DNA of 64,000 nucleotides from PHBD01 sp964578535 (GCA_964578535.1 CAZODI010000016.1:4603-68602); one strand, 5' to 3'; positions 34,090 through 43,669 are shown, numbered from the stretch's first letter. Program-made: numbers and translations. Notes: generated from the letters alone by a model not told the origin.

Positions 34090-34890
34090 CTATACGTAGC
34101 CCTTCGATTCATAGATCTTGATCATCCGGTGCGGATCCAGGACCTCGCGGATGACTCGCAGCTCCTCCGCCCGGGGCGGCTCCGTCTCGTGGACGTCGTC
34201 AGCCACCTGAAGATCCCAGCCGGTCATGCCGCGGATTTCGTCGATGGTGCAGCCGGGATGATAACTGGCCAGGCAGGCCTCCTTCGTCTCCGGGTGAAAA
34301 CGGAGGACCGCCTTGTTTGTGATGATGACCTGGGGACCCGTGCCGGCGGGCAAGTTCCACCTCTCCCGTGCCCCGGCTCCGTCGATGTATCCGGGCGTCG
34401 TGATGAAGTCGACCCGGGCCGGAAGGCGGCGCGGGTGGTGCTGGGCGATGATGAGGATGCGCTTCGCCAGGGACCCGATGGGATTGGCGCCGCCGCTCCC
34501 CGGCAGCCGGCTCACCGGACGGTCGTAGGGACCGATGCAGGTTGTGTTGATGTTCCCGAACCGGTCCACCTGAGAGCCCGAGAGAAACCCGACGTCGATC
34601 CATCCTCCCTGCAGGAACATGCCCATGATGTCCACAAGACCGCCGATCATGGCGGCCCCGGGATTGAGGCAGGCGTCGCCGACGGACAGGGCGGGCCGGC
34701 GGGGCCGGGCATCGTAGACCCCGGATTCCTGCATCATCACCGCCTTTGGGGCATGGGTGTATTTGGCGATGTTCGCCGACATCGTGGGGAACCCCGTGCC
34801 GACGACGACCACGTCGCCGTCCCGGATCTCCCGCGCCCCGCAGCAGGCCATCAGTTCCGGCTTGATGTAGTCGTTCGGGTGCTCGGTCAT
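34090..34890 (-). CDS. CoA-transferase beta subunit, IpdB/GctB-like
   Basis: A 266-residue beta subunit of the family I CoA-transferase superfamily. It begins with MACCGAREIRDGDVVVVGTG and contains MMQESGVYDARPRRPAL, FLSGSQVDRFGNINTT and SLAKRILIIAQHHPR. The wording is closest to IpdB-type proteins, known from steroid ring-cleavage hydrolases, and to glutaconate CoA-transferase B. The ATG at 34890 has AGGAGG upstream. It starts 40 bases after the alpha-subunit gene. Whether it transfers CoA or hydrolyses a C-C bond as IpdAB does cannot be decided. Confidence 0.87.
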   Translation of the reverse strand: MTEHPNDYIKPELMACCGAREIRDGDVVVVGTGFPTMSANIAKYTHAPKAVMMQESGVYDARPRRPALSVGDACLNPGAAMIGGLVDIMGMFLQGGWIDVGFLSGSQVDRFGNINTTCIGPYDRPVSRLPGSGGANPIGSLAKRILIIAQHHPRRLPARVDFITTPGYIDGAGARERWNLPAGTGPQVIITNKAVLRFHPETKEACLASYHPGCTIDEIRGMTGWDLQVADDVHETEPPRAEELRVIREVLDPHRMIKIYESKGYV

Positions 34891-34930
34891 TGCTTTTTGC
34901 CTCCTCTGCCCCCTCATCGGGCCGGGCGCT

Positions 34931-35866
34931 TCAGTATTCGTAGCTCACCGGGTAGCCGTAATCGAACCGGGCCTGGAGGCCCCTGAAGCGGGCGTATCCG
35001 AACCGGTCGATGAAATGCTGGATGTAGGCCGTCCGGTCGGGGATGTCGTACACCCACTCCCGGAGAAAGGCCTCGAATCCCTCCACGGTCCCGGAGGCCT
35101 CCTTGTAGAGGTAGCCGAAGCCGAGATCGAGGTCGTAGAAGCCCGGCGTATACCCGGGGTGCGACGCGAAGGGCTCCTCCACCACGGCGACGACCTTGAA
35201 ATCCGGCACGATGGTCCGGGAGGGGTCCTTCCCGATGGTCTCCCGGCTGACGATCCGCTCGCAGGAGACAATGACCTTCTTCGAGGCGTTGGCTCCGTAC
35301 TTGCAATCCCCACCGATCCCCCATATCTGGGCGTTCCCGTTCTCGTCGGCCTGCTGGACATGGATGATTCCGACATCGGGATTCAGGGCCGGGACGAGGA
35401 GAACCGGCCTGCCGTCGAAAGGCGATTCAATCAGCTTGTACCTGTTCTCTCCCAGGAATCCCCGGATGTTCAGCAGGTCCGTCCCCACCATGTCCTTCAC
35501 GGGAACGAAGGGCATCCCCATCGCGCCCGCCATGAGCATCATCGGCAGGGAGAGGTTCGTGTACTCCTCCACCTCGATCCGGTGGGGAATCCCCTTTTCC
35601 AGGGATCTCCGGTAGCAGCGGGCGAGGCCATAAAGGCCCAGGGAGATGAACGTGGAGAGGAAGCGCTTCACGACGCCGGCGCCGATCAGCATGTCGAAGT
35701 CGTCCGCGGCGTTCCCCCGGGTGATGGTCAGTCCGGTTTTCCGCTGGCGGATGATCTCGTGGACGGCGGAAAAGGGCGTCCTGCAGATGTAGCCGCCGAT
35801 GTAGACGAAATCGCCGTCATGGACGTGGGCCTCCACGGCCTCCTTCATGGTCATGACCTTGCTCAA
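34931..35866 (-). CDS. CoA-transferase alpha subunit, IpdA/GctA-like
   Basis: A 311-residue alpha subunit paired with the gene at 34090. Family features are KEAVEAHVHDGDFVYIGGYI, TPFSAVHEIIRQ, LLVPALNPDVGIIHVQQADE and IWGIGGDCKYGANASKKVIV. The start is TTG at 35866 with GGGAGGG six bases upstream. It follows the glycyl-radical enzyme gene by 37 bases and precedes the beta subunit. Together they probably form a heteromeric CoA-transferase or IpdAB-like C-C hydrolase for a product of the operon. Confidence 0.87.
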   Translation of the reverse strand: MSKVMTMKEAVEAHVHDGDFVYIGGYICRTPFSAVHEIIRQRKTGLTITRGNAADDFDMLIGAGVVKRFLSTFISLGLYGLARCYRRSLEKGIPHRIEVEEYTNLSLPMMLMAGAMGMPFVPVKDMVGTDLLNIRGFLGENRYKLIESPFDGRPVLLVPALNPDVGIIHVQQADENGNAQIWGIGGDCKYGANASKKVIVSCERIVSRETIGKDPSRTIVPDFKVVAVVEEPFASHPGYTPGFYDLDLGFGYLYKEASGTVEGFEAFLREWVYDIPDRTAYIQHFIDRFGYARFRGLQARFDYGYPVSYEY

Positions 35867-35903
35867 GGCATCCCTCCCTGTTCTTCCTTTCCGGAACGCC
35901 GGC

Positions 35904-38285
35904 TCAGACGGCGTATTCCATGCGCTGGATGATCTCGTTCTGCGCCGTGTCGCTCAGGTCCACGAACGTCACGGAGTATCCGCTCATCCGGATGACGAGA
36001 TCCTGATACCGCTCCGGATGTGCCTGGGCGTCCCGGAGAACGTCCGTGTCGATCATGTTGAACTGCACCTGGACGCCGCCCTTCCTGAAATAGGCCCGGA
36101 CCAGCACCGCGAGGACCGCCGGTTCCAGGCGCTTCCCGGAGAAGCGCATGTTCAGGTTGACGCCGTTGGTCGCCATCTGAAGGGGCAGCTTCGTCACGGA
36201 GTTCATGACCGCCGTGGGCCCCCGGAGGGCCCGGCCGTTGGAGGGCGTGATGCCGTTGCCCAGGATGTCCCCGGCGCTCCGCCCGTCCGGAGTAGCCCCT
36301 GTGAAGGACCCGAAGGCCAGATGGAACCCCACGGAAAAGATCCCCGGCCAGAAGGACCCGCCCCGGAAGTTCCGGAGCGGCCGGAGACGGTCGCAGAAAT
36401 GGGCCATGACCCTGGCGGCCATGGCGTCGGCTTCATCGTCGTCGTTGCCGTACTTGGGCATCTTCTCCAGGAAGAACAGCCGCTTGTTTTCCACGTCCGA
36501 CCAGTCGTCGGAGAGCCAGCCGGCGAGATCTCCCATGGTGCAGCACCGGTCCTCGAAGACGGCCTTCTTCACCGCGGTGAAACTGTCGGCGATGTTGGAG
36601 AAGCCCATGAGCTGCACCCCTGTGGCGTTGTAGACGGCCCCGCCCCGGGTGAGGTCCAGGCCTTTTTCCAGCGGGCCGTCGATCATCGCCGAGGCGAAGG
36701 GGGACGGCACCCGCTCCGCGATGGCCTGGTCGAGGACGGCCATGCCCCGCACCACCTGCCCGAGGAAATGCCCGACCTGGCGGTCATAGGCATTCCAGAC
36801 GTCGTCGAAGGTCGTGAAGGAGGCCGGGTCTCCCGTCTCGAGGCCGGAGAGGTAGCCGAAGATGTTGTCGATGCCGTTGGAGAGGGCGAACTCTAAGCAC
36901 TTGATCCCGTTGAACTGGACGGCGAAGGTGGAGCAGAAGGACTTTCCCTGGGCGCTGGGTTCCAGGCACCCCACGACCCCGTAGTCCCGGGCGTCCTCAA
37001 GGGTATGTCCCGCCCGGACGAGGGCCGGAATGATGGCCTCGTCGTTGAAGAAATGGAGCGGGACGGCGTCCTTGGCATACCCGGCAGCCTTCCTGACGAA
37101 GGATTCCGGGGTGCCGGCGGAGAGCCTCACGCCGAAGTTGGGCTGCACCGTCCGGACGTCGGCGAAGGCGTCCAGTCCGATCGTGCTGAGGGCGTTCGTC
37201 GCGTCCTCCCCCCGGGTGTCCACCCCCCCGACGGTGACGTTCTGGGTCGTCTTGCCCTCCGTCCCCTCGCCCCCGGGGATGAAGGCCTCCTCCAGGACGT
37301 TCCAGATCTCGTTGGTCTTGATGAAGAGCAGGGCCAGGAGCTCCCGGGCCTGCTCCGGGGTGATCCGGCCGGCGGCGAGGTCCGCCTCGTAGTATGGCAG
37401 GAGAATCCGGTCGATCCGGCCGAGCGAGATGGAATTTCCCCCCGATTCGATCTGGGAGAGCAGGTGGATAAAATACACGCACTGGATCGCTTCGCGGAAG
37501 GTCCGGGCCGGGTGCTCCGGGACCCGCTCGCAGACCCGGGCGATCTCCAGGAGCTCCGCCCGCCGGAGCGGCGCGGCCGCCCGCTCCGCCAGTTCCCGGG
37601 CCAGCACGGCATAGCGGTTGGCAAAGGCGACGGCCGCCTTCAGGGACAGGATGACCGCCTCATAGAAGATTCCCTTCTCTCCTTCCCGCTCGGCCCTGGA
37701 CAGGGCGCCCTGGCGGCGGCCGATATCGGCGATCACGCCTGCCAGTCCCTGCCGGAGGATCCGGGGGTGGTTCATGGTGAAGTGGCCGATGCCGTAGGTG
37801 ATCTCCAACATCATCGTGAAGATGTACTTGTCCATGTCCTCGGCCACGTCTTCCGGCAGGAGGGCCTCGAAGCGCTCCTCCGCGGTCCGTCCCTCCCAGA
37901 AGGGCAGGATGTCCTCCCGGAGCTCCCGCTTCTCCTCCTCCGTGATCAGGGCCCGCTGGAGCACACGCCGGTCGAAGCTATCCAGGTCCCCGGCGATCCA
38001 CCGGCTCTTGTTTTCCGGGAACAGGGGCGCCCCCTTGAGCTTCGATGTCCGGCAGCCCACGATGAGCTCGTCCTCCCGGATGACCACGTCGATGTTCGCC
38101 AGGACGTGCTCGAAGGCCAGGGACATGCGGGTCAGGGGGTGCCGGTCCCAGTGGCGGGCCATGGCCTCCGTCAGGTACCGGGCCCGCTGGATGCACACTT
38201 CCTGGGGGGCGTGGACGATTTTCTCCCGGAGGCGGCCGACGCGCGTCGCCGGCACCGCGTAAACCGGACTGGCCTGGGCTTTCAT
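35904..38285 (-). CDS. Glycyl-radical enzyme, dehydratase/lyase class
   Basis: A 793-residue pyruvate-formate-lyase superfamily enzyme. The thiyl Cys440 and Glu442 lie in VVGCLEPSAQGKS; GCxEP is typical of diol dehydratase, choline lyase and related enzymes, not of PFL. The glycyl-radical residue is Gly769 in IRMSGYSVTF, 24 residues from the end. His168 (GIGHFT) matches the substrate His of glycerol dehydratase. The residue matching its second His is Asn284 (SGGNSIS), and the matching Asp position is Phe454 or Thr453, so the substrate differs. GGAGGAAC precedes the ATG. It lies downstream of aldehyde and alcohol dehydrogenase genes, suggesting an aldehyde product. Glycerol dehydratase numbering is from memory. 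Confidence 0.93.
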   Translation of the reverse strand: MKAQASPVYAVPATRVGRLREKIVHAPQEVCIQRARYLTEAMARHWDRHPLTRMSLAFEHVLANIDVVIREDELIVGCRTSKLKGAPLFPENKSRWIAGDLDSFDRRVLQRALITEEEKRELREDILPFWEGRTAEERFEALLPEDVAEDMDKYIFTMMLEITYGIGHFTMNHPRILRQGLAGVIADIGRRQGALSRAEREGEKGIFYEAVILSLKAAVAFANRYAVLARELAERAAAPLRRAELLEIARVCERVPEHPARTFREAIQCVYFIHLLSQIESGGNSISLGRIDRILLPYYEADLAAGRITPEQARELLALLFIKTNEIWNVLEEAFIPGGEGTEGKTTQNVTVGGVDTRGEDATNALSTIGLDAFADVRTVQPNFGVRLSAGTPESFVRKAAGYAKDAVPLHFFNDEAIIPALVRAGHTLEDARDYGVVGCLEPSAQGKSFCSTFAVQFNGIKCLEFALSNGIDNIFGYLSGLETGDPASFTTFDDVWNAYDRQVGHFLGQVVRGMAVLDQAIAERVPSPFASAMIDGPLEKGLDLTRGGAVYNATGVQLMGFSNIADSFTAVKKAVFEDRCCTMGDLAGWLSDDWSDVENKRLFFLEKMPKYGNDDDEADAMAARVMAHFCDRLRPLRNFRGGSFWPGIFSVGFHLAFGSFTGATPDGRSAGDILGNGITPSNGRALRGPTAVMNSVTKLPLQMATNGVNLNMRFSGKRLEPAVLAVLVRAYFRKGGVQVQFNMIDTDVLRDAQAHPERYQDLVIRMSGYSVTFVDLSDTAQNEIIQRMEYAV

Positions 38286-38362
38286 GGGTTCCTCCCCGGG
38301 GCGTCCGCCCCGTCAGACTGGATTGGGGTCATCCTTTTTTTCCGCCTGCCTCGATGTCTCCA

Positions 38363-39817
38363 TCAGGAAGGATTGTGGCCGATCAACGCCTTGATTTCCA
38401 GGTATTCCTCGAGGCCGTATTTGCTCCGCTCCCGCCCGATTCCCGACTGCTTGTAGCCTCCCGCCGGGGCATCGATGTCGAAATCGGCGCCGTTGATGAA
38501 CACCTGGCCGCTCCGGATCCGCTTTGCCACCGCCTGCGCCCTCCCGACATCGCTTGACCAGACCGAGCCGGACAGGCCGTATACCGTGTCGTTGGCGATC
38601 CCGATGGCCTCCTCCTCGCTTCGATAGGGGAGAATGCACAGGACGGGGCCGAAGATCTCCTCGCGGGCGACGGTCATGTCGGAGCGAACGTCGGCAAAGA
38701 CGGTCGGCCTGACGAAATAGCCCCTCGGCAGGTGCGCCGGCGGCTCCGTCCCGCCTGTAACCAGGGTCGCGCCCTCCCGGATCCCCGTCTCGATGTAGCC
38801 CCGCACGGATGCAAGCTGCTGGCGGTCCACCATCGGTCCCATGTAGACGCCATCGGCGAAGGCGTCGCCCACGACGACCGATTCGGCCGTCGCCCCGGCG
38901 AGCGCGATGACCTCGTCCTGCCGGTCCACCGGGACGATCATTCGGGAGAGGGCGATGCAGGTCTGGCCGGCGTTCAGGAAGCACTGGTACACGCCCTTGA
39001 GCACCGCCGTGGGGAAATCCGCGTCAGGGAGAAGGACATTGGGGGACTTCCCACCCAGCTCCAGGGTCACGCGCTTGATCGTCCGGGCCGCCGCCCGGGC
39101 CACCAGGACGCCGGACTGCGTAGAGCCGGTGAGGGAAACCATATCGACGTCCGGGTGCGACGCCAGGGCGTGCCCCACCTCCGATCCCGCTCCGGTCACC
39201 AGGTTGAAGACGCCCGGGGGAAGCCCGACCTCCTCCATGATCTCGGCGAGGATGAAGGCGTTCAGCGGGGCGAGCCGGCTGGGCTTGACGACCATGGTGC
39301 ACCCCGCGGCGAGGGCGGGGGCCACCTTGCCGATGATCTGGTGGAGTGGATAGTTCCAGGGGGTGATGAACCCGCAGACGCCGACAGCCTCCTTCACGAT
39401 CCGCGTGCGTCCCATGCCGTATTCGAAGGGGTAATTCTCCAGGATGGGGACGAAGCTGTTCAGCGTGGCCACGGGCAGCCCGGCCTGAATCATTCGCGAC
39501 CAGGGGGCCGGCATCCCCATTTCGGTGGCGATGGTGTCGCCGATCTCGTTCTGCCGGGCGGCCATGGCCGCGGCGATCTTTGCAAGAAAGCCGGCCCGCT
39601 GTGCAACGGAGGTCCCGGACCACTCCGGAAACGCCGCCCGTGCGGCCCGGACGGCCCGGTCGACATCCTCCCGGTTCCCCATCGCCACGGTCGTGACCGC
39701 CTCTTCGCTGCACGGGTTGACCACCGTCACGACATCTTTCCCGGCCGGGGCCACCCACTGCCCGTCGATGTAAAGCCTGTGCCGCTCCTTCACGTTCGCT
39801 TCCGATTGCATGGTCAT
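38363..39817 (-). CDS. NAD(P)-dependent aldehyde dehydrogenase
   Basis: A 484-residue non-acylating aldehyde dehydrogenase. The catalytic Cys is in NAGQTCIALSR and the general-base Glu in ELGGKSPNVLL. The cofactor site is TGSTQSGVLVARAA, and the mid-domain carries FITPWNYPLHQIIGK. The C-terminus has GGYKQSGIGRE. The start is taken at 39817 with GGAG upstream, five codons inside the longest frame. It oxidises an aldehyde to a carboxylic acid and lies 77 bases upstream of the glycyl-radical enzyme, fitting removal of an aldehyde made by that enzyme or by the alcohol dehydrogenase before it. Confidence 0.94.
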   Translation of the reverse strand: MTMQSEANVKERHRLYIDGQWVAPAGKDVVTVVNPCSEEAVTTVAMGNREDVDRAVRAARAAFPEWSGTSVAQRAGFLAKIAAAMAARQNEIGDTIATEMGMPAPWSRMIQAGLPVATLNSFVPILENYPFEYGMGRTRIVKEAVGVCGFITPWNYPLHQIIGKVAPALAAGCTMVVKPSRLAPLNAFILAEIMEEVGLPPGVFNLVTGAGSEVGHALASHPDVDMVSLTGSTQSGVLVARAAARTIKRVTLELGGKSPNVLLPDADFPTAVLKGVYQCFLNAGQTCIALSRMIVPVDRQDEVIALAGATAESVVVGDAFADGVYMGPMVDRQQLASVRGYIETGIREGATLVTGGTEPPAHLPRGYFVRPTVFADVRSDMTVAREEIFGPVLCILPYRSEEEAIGIANDTVYGLSGSVWSSDVGRAQAVAKRIRSGQVFINGADFDIDAPAGGYKQSGIGRERSKYGLEEYLEIKALIGHNPS

Positions 39818-39886
39818 GTTCGCCTTCTCCATGGTTGTTTCATTGCGGATCGCCGTACCGGCGGTGGATTGCAGACCCTGCGGTTC

Positions 39887-41068
39887 CTATCCCTCGCAGG
39901 CCGCATCGAGCCACCGGGTCATCTCCTCCTCCGACGGCCTCCTGGGGGCCAGCATGTACCAGGTGCCGGAGGTGCAGTGGTGCACGATCTCCTTCATGTC
40001 CGCCGGCTTCATCCCCAGGTCCTTCAGTGCCGGGACGCCGCAGGATTTCAAAAATGCGCGGATGGCGTCGCGGACAGCCGCGCCGGTCTCGGCGGGCGAT
40101 CTCCCTTCCGCGTCCACGTCCAGGAACGCCGCTAGCCGCGGCAGCGTCCCGGGAATGCAGTCCGCCAGAAACTCGACGTTGTACGGGAGGATGGAGGCGC
40201 ACAGGAATCCGTGATTGTGGATGCCGCTCACCTCCGCGATGGCGTGTCCCATGACGTGTCCCATGCTGTATCCGCTGGTGCTCCCCAGCATGGCCAGAAA
40301 GGCCGCGTAGGACATGTTCGTCCTCGCCTTCATGTCCTTCCCGTCGCGGATCGCTGTCTCCAGGTTGTCGAGGACGAGTTCGATGGCGGTCAGGGCAAAT
40401 CCCTCGCGCATCGGGGAGGGCATCATCAGGGCGAGGCCGCTCATGAGACCCTCGACGGCATGGGCCAGCGCGTCGAGCCCGGTGGATGCAGTGATCGCGG
40501 GCGGCAGGCCGACCATCAGCGCGGGATCGATGATCGCCATGGCGGGCATCAGGTTCGGCGCGATGATGGACAACTTCAGTTTCAGCTCGTTGTCCGTCAC
40601 CACCGCCCCCTGAGAAACCTCGCTGCCCGTCCCGGCGGTCGTCGGGAGGGCATACAGCGGCAGGAGCGGCTTCTCGAAGGGAAAGACCTTCAGGCCGTTG
40701 AGAAGAATGGCATGCTCCTTCAGCGTCCCCGGGTTGGTCAGGTTCGCATTGACGGCCTTTGCCGTGTCGATGGAGCTGCCGCCGCCGATTGCCACGAGGG
40801 CATCCGGCTTCACGTCCGCCGCCCTTTTCGTGCACTCCTCGATCATCTCCAGGGGCGGATCCGGCATCACCCCGTTGAACCGCTCAACGTCGAGGCCCGA
40901 TGCCTCCATCTTTTCAATCAGCGGCGCGACGATTCCCGCCTCCTCGACGCCCCGGTCGCAGACGCACAGGACACGCCGGGCCCCGCTGCCGGACACAATC
41001 CCGCCCAACTGCCCGGAACATCCCTCGCCGACGATGATCTTCGTCGGTAAATCGAATGTATAACTCAT
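39887..41068 (-). CDS. Iron-containing alcohol dehydrogenase
   Basis: A 393-residue group III metal-dependent alcohol dehydrogenase. The nucleotide site is VAIGGGSSIDTAKAV, followed by LPTTAGTGSEVSQGAVV. The metal ligands lie in TASTGLDALAHAVEG, GHVMGHAIAE and SGIHNHG. It interconverts an alcohol and an aldehyde with NAD(P)H. The gene follows the SDR by 10 bases and precedes the aldehyde dehydrogenase, so alcohol to aldehyde to acid oxidation is plausible. The metal (Fe or Zn) is not certain. Confidence 0.94.
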   Translation of the reverse strand: MSYTFDLPTKIIVGEGCSGQLGGIVSGSGARRVLCVCDRGVEEAGIVAPLIEKMEASGLDVERFNGVMPDPPLEMIEECTKRAADVKPDALVAIGGGSSIDTAKAVNANLTNPGTLKEHAILLNGLKVFPFEKPLLPLYALPTTAGTGSEVSQGAVVTDNELKLKLSIIAPNLMPAMAIIDPALMVGLPPAITASTGLDALAHAVEGLMSGLALMMPSPMREGFALTAIELVLDNLETAIRDGKDMKARTNMSYAAFLAMLGSTSGYSMGHVMGHAIAEVSGIHNHGFLCASILPYNVEFLADCIPGTLPRLAAFLDVDAEGRSPAETGAAVRDAIRAFLKSCGVPALKDLGMKPADMKEIVHHCTSGTWYMLAPRRPSEEEMTRWLDAACEG

Positions 41069-41078
41069 GAATTCCCCC

Positions 41079-41915
41079 CTATTTGATGTCCATGTGGTTC
41101 AGGAGAATCGCGTCGCGGACCCTGGCGGGCAGGATGCGGTTCAGGAAGAGAAACAGCGTGCTCATGAAATCCACCTGGTTGTGGAAGGCCGGCCTGTCCT
41201 GCCGGATGATCCGGGCGATCTTTTCGGCCGCTTCGATGGGCGTCGGCGCCGTCTTGATGAGGACGTTGTCCCGGGTGATGAAACGCCGGGCCCGCTCCCG
41301 GTAGGGCGAGCCTTCCGGGGGCAGCTTGTGGATCTTCGCGGCGAAGGACGTCGAGACCTGGGCGGGCTCGATCAGGGCCACCCGGATGCCGAAGGGCTCC
41401 ACTTCGTACCGGAAGGACATGACCATCCCCTCAATGGCGAACTTGCTGGCCGAATAGATCGACTCGAAGGGGAACGGGATCTGCCCGACCAGGGAGGACA
41501 TGGCGATCAGCTTGCCTTTCCCCTGCCCGCGGAGGGCCGGCAGAAAGGCCTGGAAGACGGCCGCGGCTCCGATGACGTTGATCTCCAGGCACTTGAGGGC
41601 CGCCTCCAGGTTGACCTCCTCGAAGGGACCGAAAAAGCCGATCCCCACGTTGGACAGGACCGTGTCCACCCGGCCGTATTTCGCCAGGACTACGTCCCGG
41701 AAACGCCGGATCCCCGGGCGGTCGGTGATGTCCAGCGGCACGAGGCAGTGCTTTCCGGCGGTTCCGGAAATTTCGTCCAGCTCTTTCTCCAGGGAGGCGA
41801 TGCCCTCCGCGGACATGTCGAATCCGGCCACCGTGTCGCCGCCTTTCGCGAGGATCCTTGCCACCTCCCGCCCCATCCCGTCGGCCAGCCCGGTAATGAC
41901 GACCACCTGTCCCAT
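41079..41915 (-). CDS. SDR-family oxidoreductase
   Basis: A 278-residue classical short-chain dehydrogenase. The cofactor motif is TGLADGMGREVA (residues 8-19), Ser is in IAMSSLVG, and the catalytic pair is YSASK. A C-terminal extension with FLFLNRILPARVRDAI is hydrophobic and may bind membrane or lipid. The ATG has GGAGGGG upstream. It is the third gene of the PadR-led operon. Substrate is unknown; a 3-hydroxyacyl or secondary alcohol group is likely for this neighbourhood. Confidence 0.9.
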   Translation of the reverse strand: MGQVVVITGLADGMGREVARILAKGGDTVAGFDMSAEGIASLEKELDEISGTAGKHCLVPLDITDRPGIRRFRDVVLAKYGRVDTVLSNVGIGFFGPFEEVNLEAALKCLEINVIGAAAVFQAFLPALRGQGKGKLIAMSSLVGQIPFPFESIYSASKFAIEGMVMSFRYEVEPFGIRVALIEPAQVSTSFAAKIHKLPPEGSPYRERARRFITRDNVLIKTAPTPIEAAEKIARIIRQDRPAFHNQVDFMSTLFLFLNRILPARVRDAILLNHMDIK

Positions 41916-41988
41916 GCGTTCCCCTCCTTTATCGTTGAGACTTCGCTTCGTCGCGAAAACGTTCCGTTCCGGCGCCCCGGGCCGGGTG

Positions 41989-42975
41989 TCAGCCTGCCGC
42001 GGCGGATCCGCAGGTCTTGAGCTGCTCCATGGAGGACCGGAAGTCCGGGTAGATCAGCCGGTAGCCTGCGGCCTTGAGCTTCGTGTTGTCCACGATGTAG
42101 TCGTCATAGAGATAGCAGACGGCGTCGTATTCCAGGTCGGGGATGCGGCCCCGGCGGGCGGCCAGCCGGCCGTCGATCCGGGACACAATCTTGAGGAGCC
42201 CCAGGGGAAGATGAAGGGTGGGCGGTTTCGTGCCGAAGGTCTTCGCCGCCAGGGTGAGGGCCTCCCCGACGGTCGGGTAGGTGTCCTCGGCGATGTTGTA
42301 GGCCTGGCCGACAGCCTCGTCCCGGTGGGAAAGATACTCCACCGCGGCGGCCACGTCCTCGGCGCGGATGTTGGAGAGCCGCTGCCGGCCGTGCCCGGGG
42401 ATGGCGGCGATGGACGAGGGGCGGGAAAAGGCTTTCCCGGCCCCGTCGTTGCACCGGGGTCCGTAGACCGTGCAGGGCCGCGTGATGACCGCGCGCAGCC
42501 CCTCCCGCATGCGCCGCCAGACGACATCTTCCCCGTCCCGCTTGCTCCGGCCGTAGTCGTCCTGCGGTGTCCGGGGGGCATCCTCGCGAAAGGGAACCCC
42601 CCGGTACGGCCCGTAGACGCTTGTGGACCCGACGTGAACATAGCGCTTCACGCCGGCCTTCAGGGCCAGCCCCGTCAGGTGTTCCACACCGGCGACGTTG
42701 GTGGGGTGGAGCTTTTCGTAAGGGGTGGAAAAATTGCAGATGGCGCCTAAGTGAAAGACCCGGTCCACGCCGCCTGCAAAGAGAGGCGGCAGGGTCTCCG
42801 GCTTCGTCAGGTCGGCCGGGACGAACTCGACGCCCAGGCGGTCAAAGAAGGAAGTGTCCCTGCGCGGGCGGGCGGTAGCGCGTACCCGCACCCCCAGGGA
42901 GACGAGGTGCTCGACGAGATGGCTGCCCATGAATCCGGCAGCCCCGGTAACCAGTGTGATCCCCGTGTACGCCAT
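41989..42975 (-). CDS. NAD-dependent epimerase/dehydratase-type reductase
   Basis: A 328-residue extended SDR. The Rossmann motif is TGAAGFMGSHLVEHLV at the N-terminus. The active-site Ser/Tyr/Lys are seen as GSTSVYGPY and DDYGRSKRDGE. The wording resembles 3-beta-hydroxysteroid dehydrogenase and dihydroflavonol-4-reductase-like enzymes, which act on ring or secondary alcohols. GGAGGAGGG precedes the ATG. It follows padR by 42 bases, as the first metabolic gene of the operon. Confidence 0.9.
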   Translation of the reverse strand: MAYTGITLVTGAAGFMGSHLVEHLVSLGVRVRATARPRRDTSFFDRLGVEFVPADLTKPETLPPLFAGGVDRVFHLGAICNFSTPYEKLHPTNVAGVEHLTGLALKAGVKRYVHVGSTSVYGPYRGVPFREDAPRTPQDDYGRSKRDGEDVVWRRMREGLRAVITRPCTVYGPRCNDGAGKAFSRPSSIAAIPGHGRQRLSNIRAEDVAAAVEYLSHRDEAVGQAYNIAEDTYPTVGEALTLAAKTFGTKPPTLHLPLGLLKIVSRIDGRLAARRGRIPDLEYDAVCYLYDDYIVDNTKLKAAGYRLIYPDFRSSMEQLKTCGSAAAG

Positions 42976-43017
42976 GGTCCCTCCTCCACGGACGTGTAAA
43001 CGACGGTCAGCTTCCGA

Positions 43018-43551
43018 TTATTCCTCCATCCGCGCCAGGATCTCCTGCCTCGCCCTTCTGAGCCACGTCACGTACATGGTGTTGAACTCCTCACCGAGCT
43101 CGGCCACGAGGCGTACGTACTCCCCCTGCTCCTGCCACCGATCGAGAAGCTGCCGGCGGCGCTCCAGCTGGTTTTCATAGATCCGGAGCTGATTGTCGAT
43201 GATGGCCAGGGCACGGTCCCGTTTTCCGAAGCCGAAAAAGATGAACCGCATGAGAAACGGGTCGCGCAGAAACATCCGCGAGTCCTCTTCCTTCTCCAGC
43301 CACCGGCCGAACTCCTCGCGCCCCTTCTCCGTGACGGCATAGAGCTTCCGGTGGGGACCTCCCCTCTCCGACGGCGAGACATCGGCCAGGGTGATCTGTC
43401 CCTCTTCAACCAGGGTCCGGAGGTTCGGGTAGATCTGCCCGTAGTTGATGGTCCACATGTGGCCGAAGTGGCGCTCGATGTGCCGCTTGATCTCGTAGCC
43501 GTGCATGTTCCGGTAGTGAAGGAGCCCCAGGATGGCATAGCGTACGGACAT
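43018..43551 (-). CDS. PadR-family transcriptional regulator
   Basis: A 177-residue PadR protein. The winged helix occupies residues 1-80 (AILGLLHYRNMHGYEIKRHI, WTINYGQIYPNLRTLVEEGQ) and the C-terminal Vir_act_alpha_C-type helical domain residues 90-177. PadR members repress nearby metabolic genes until a small aromatic or other ligand binds. It heads the 12-gene minus-strand unit. Its promoter (43670-43698) has an AT-rich dyad in the spacer, fitting autorepression. Confidence 0.93.
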   Translation of the reverse strand: MSVRYAILGLLHYRNMHGYEIKRHIERHFGHMWTINYGQIYPNLRTLVEEGQITLADVSPSERGGPHRKLYAVTEKGREEFGRWLEKEEDSRMFLRDPFLMRFIFFGFGKRDRALAIIDNQLRIYENQLERRRQLLDRWQEQGEYVRLVAELGEEFNTMYVTWLRRARQEILARMEE

Positions 43552-43669
43552 GGCGGTCGCCTCAAAGGATCGTCCGTTGTGCGGGACCGGAACCGCAACC
43601 GCGGTCCGGCATGCCTACGCTGCAGCGGGGAAGGCTGCGAACAGGAATGCTTCGTTTTGTATGGCGGAA

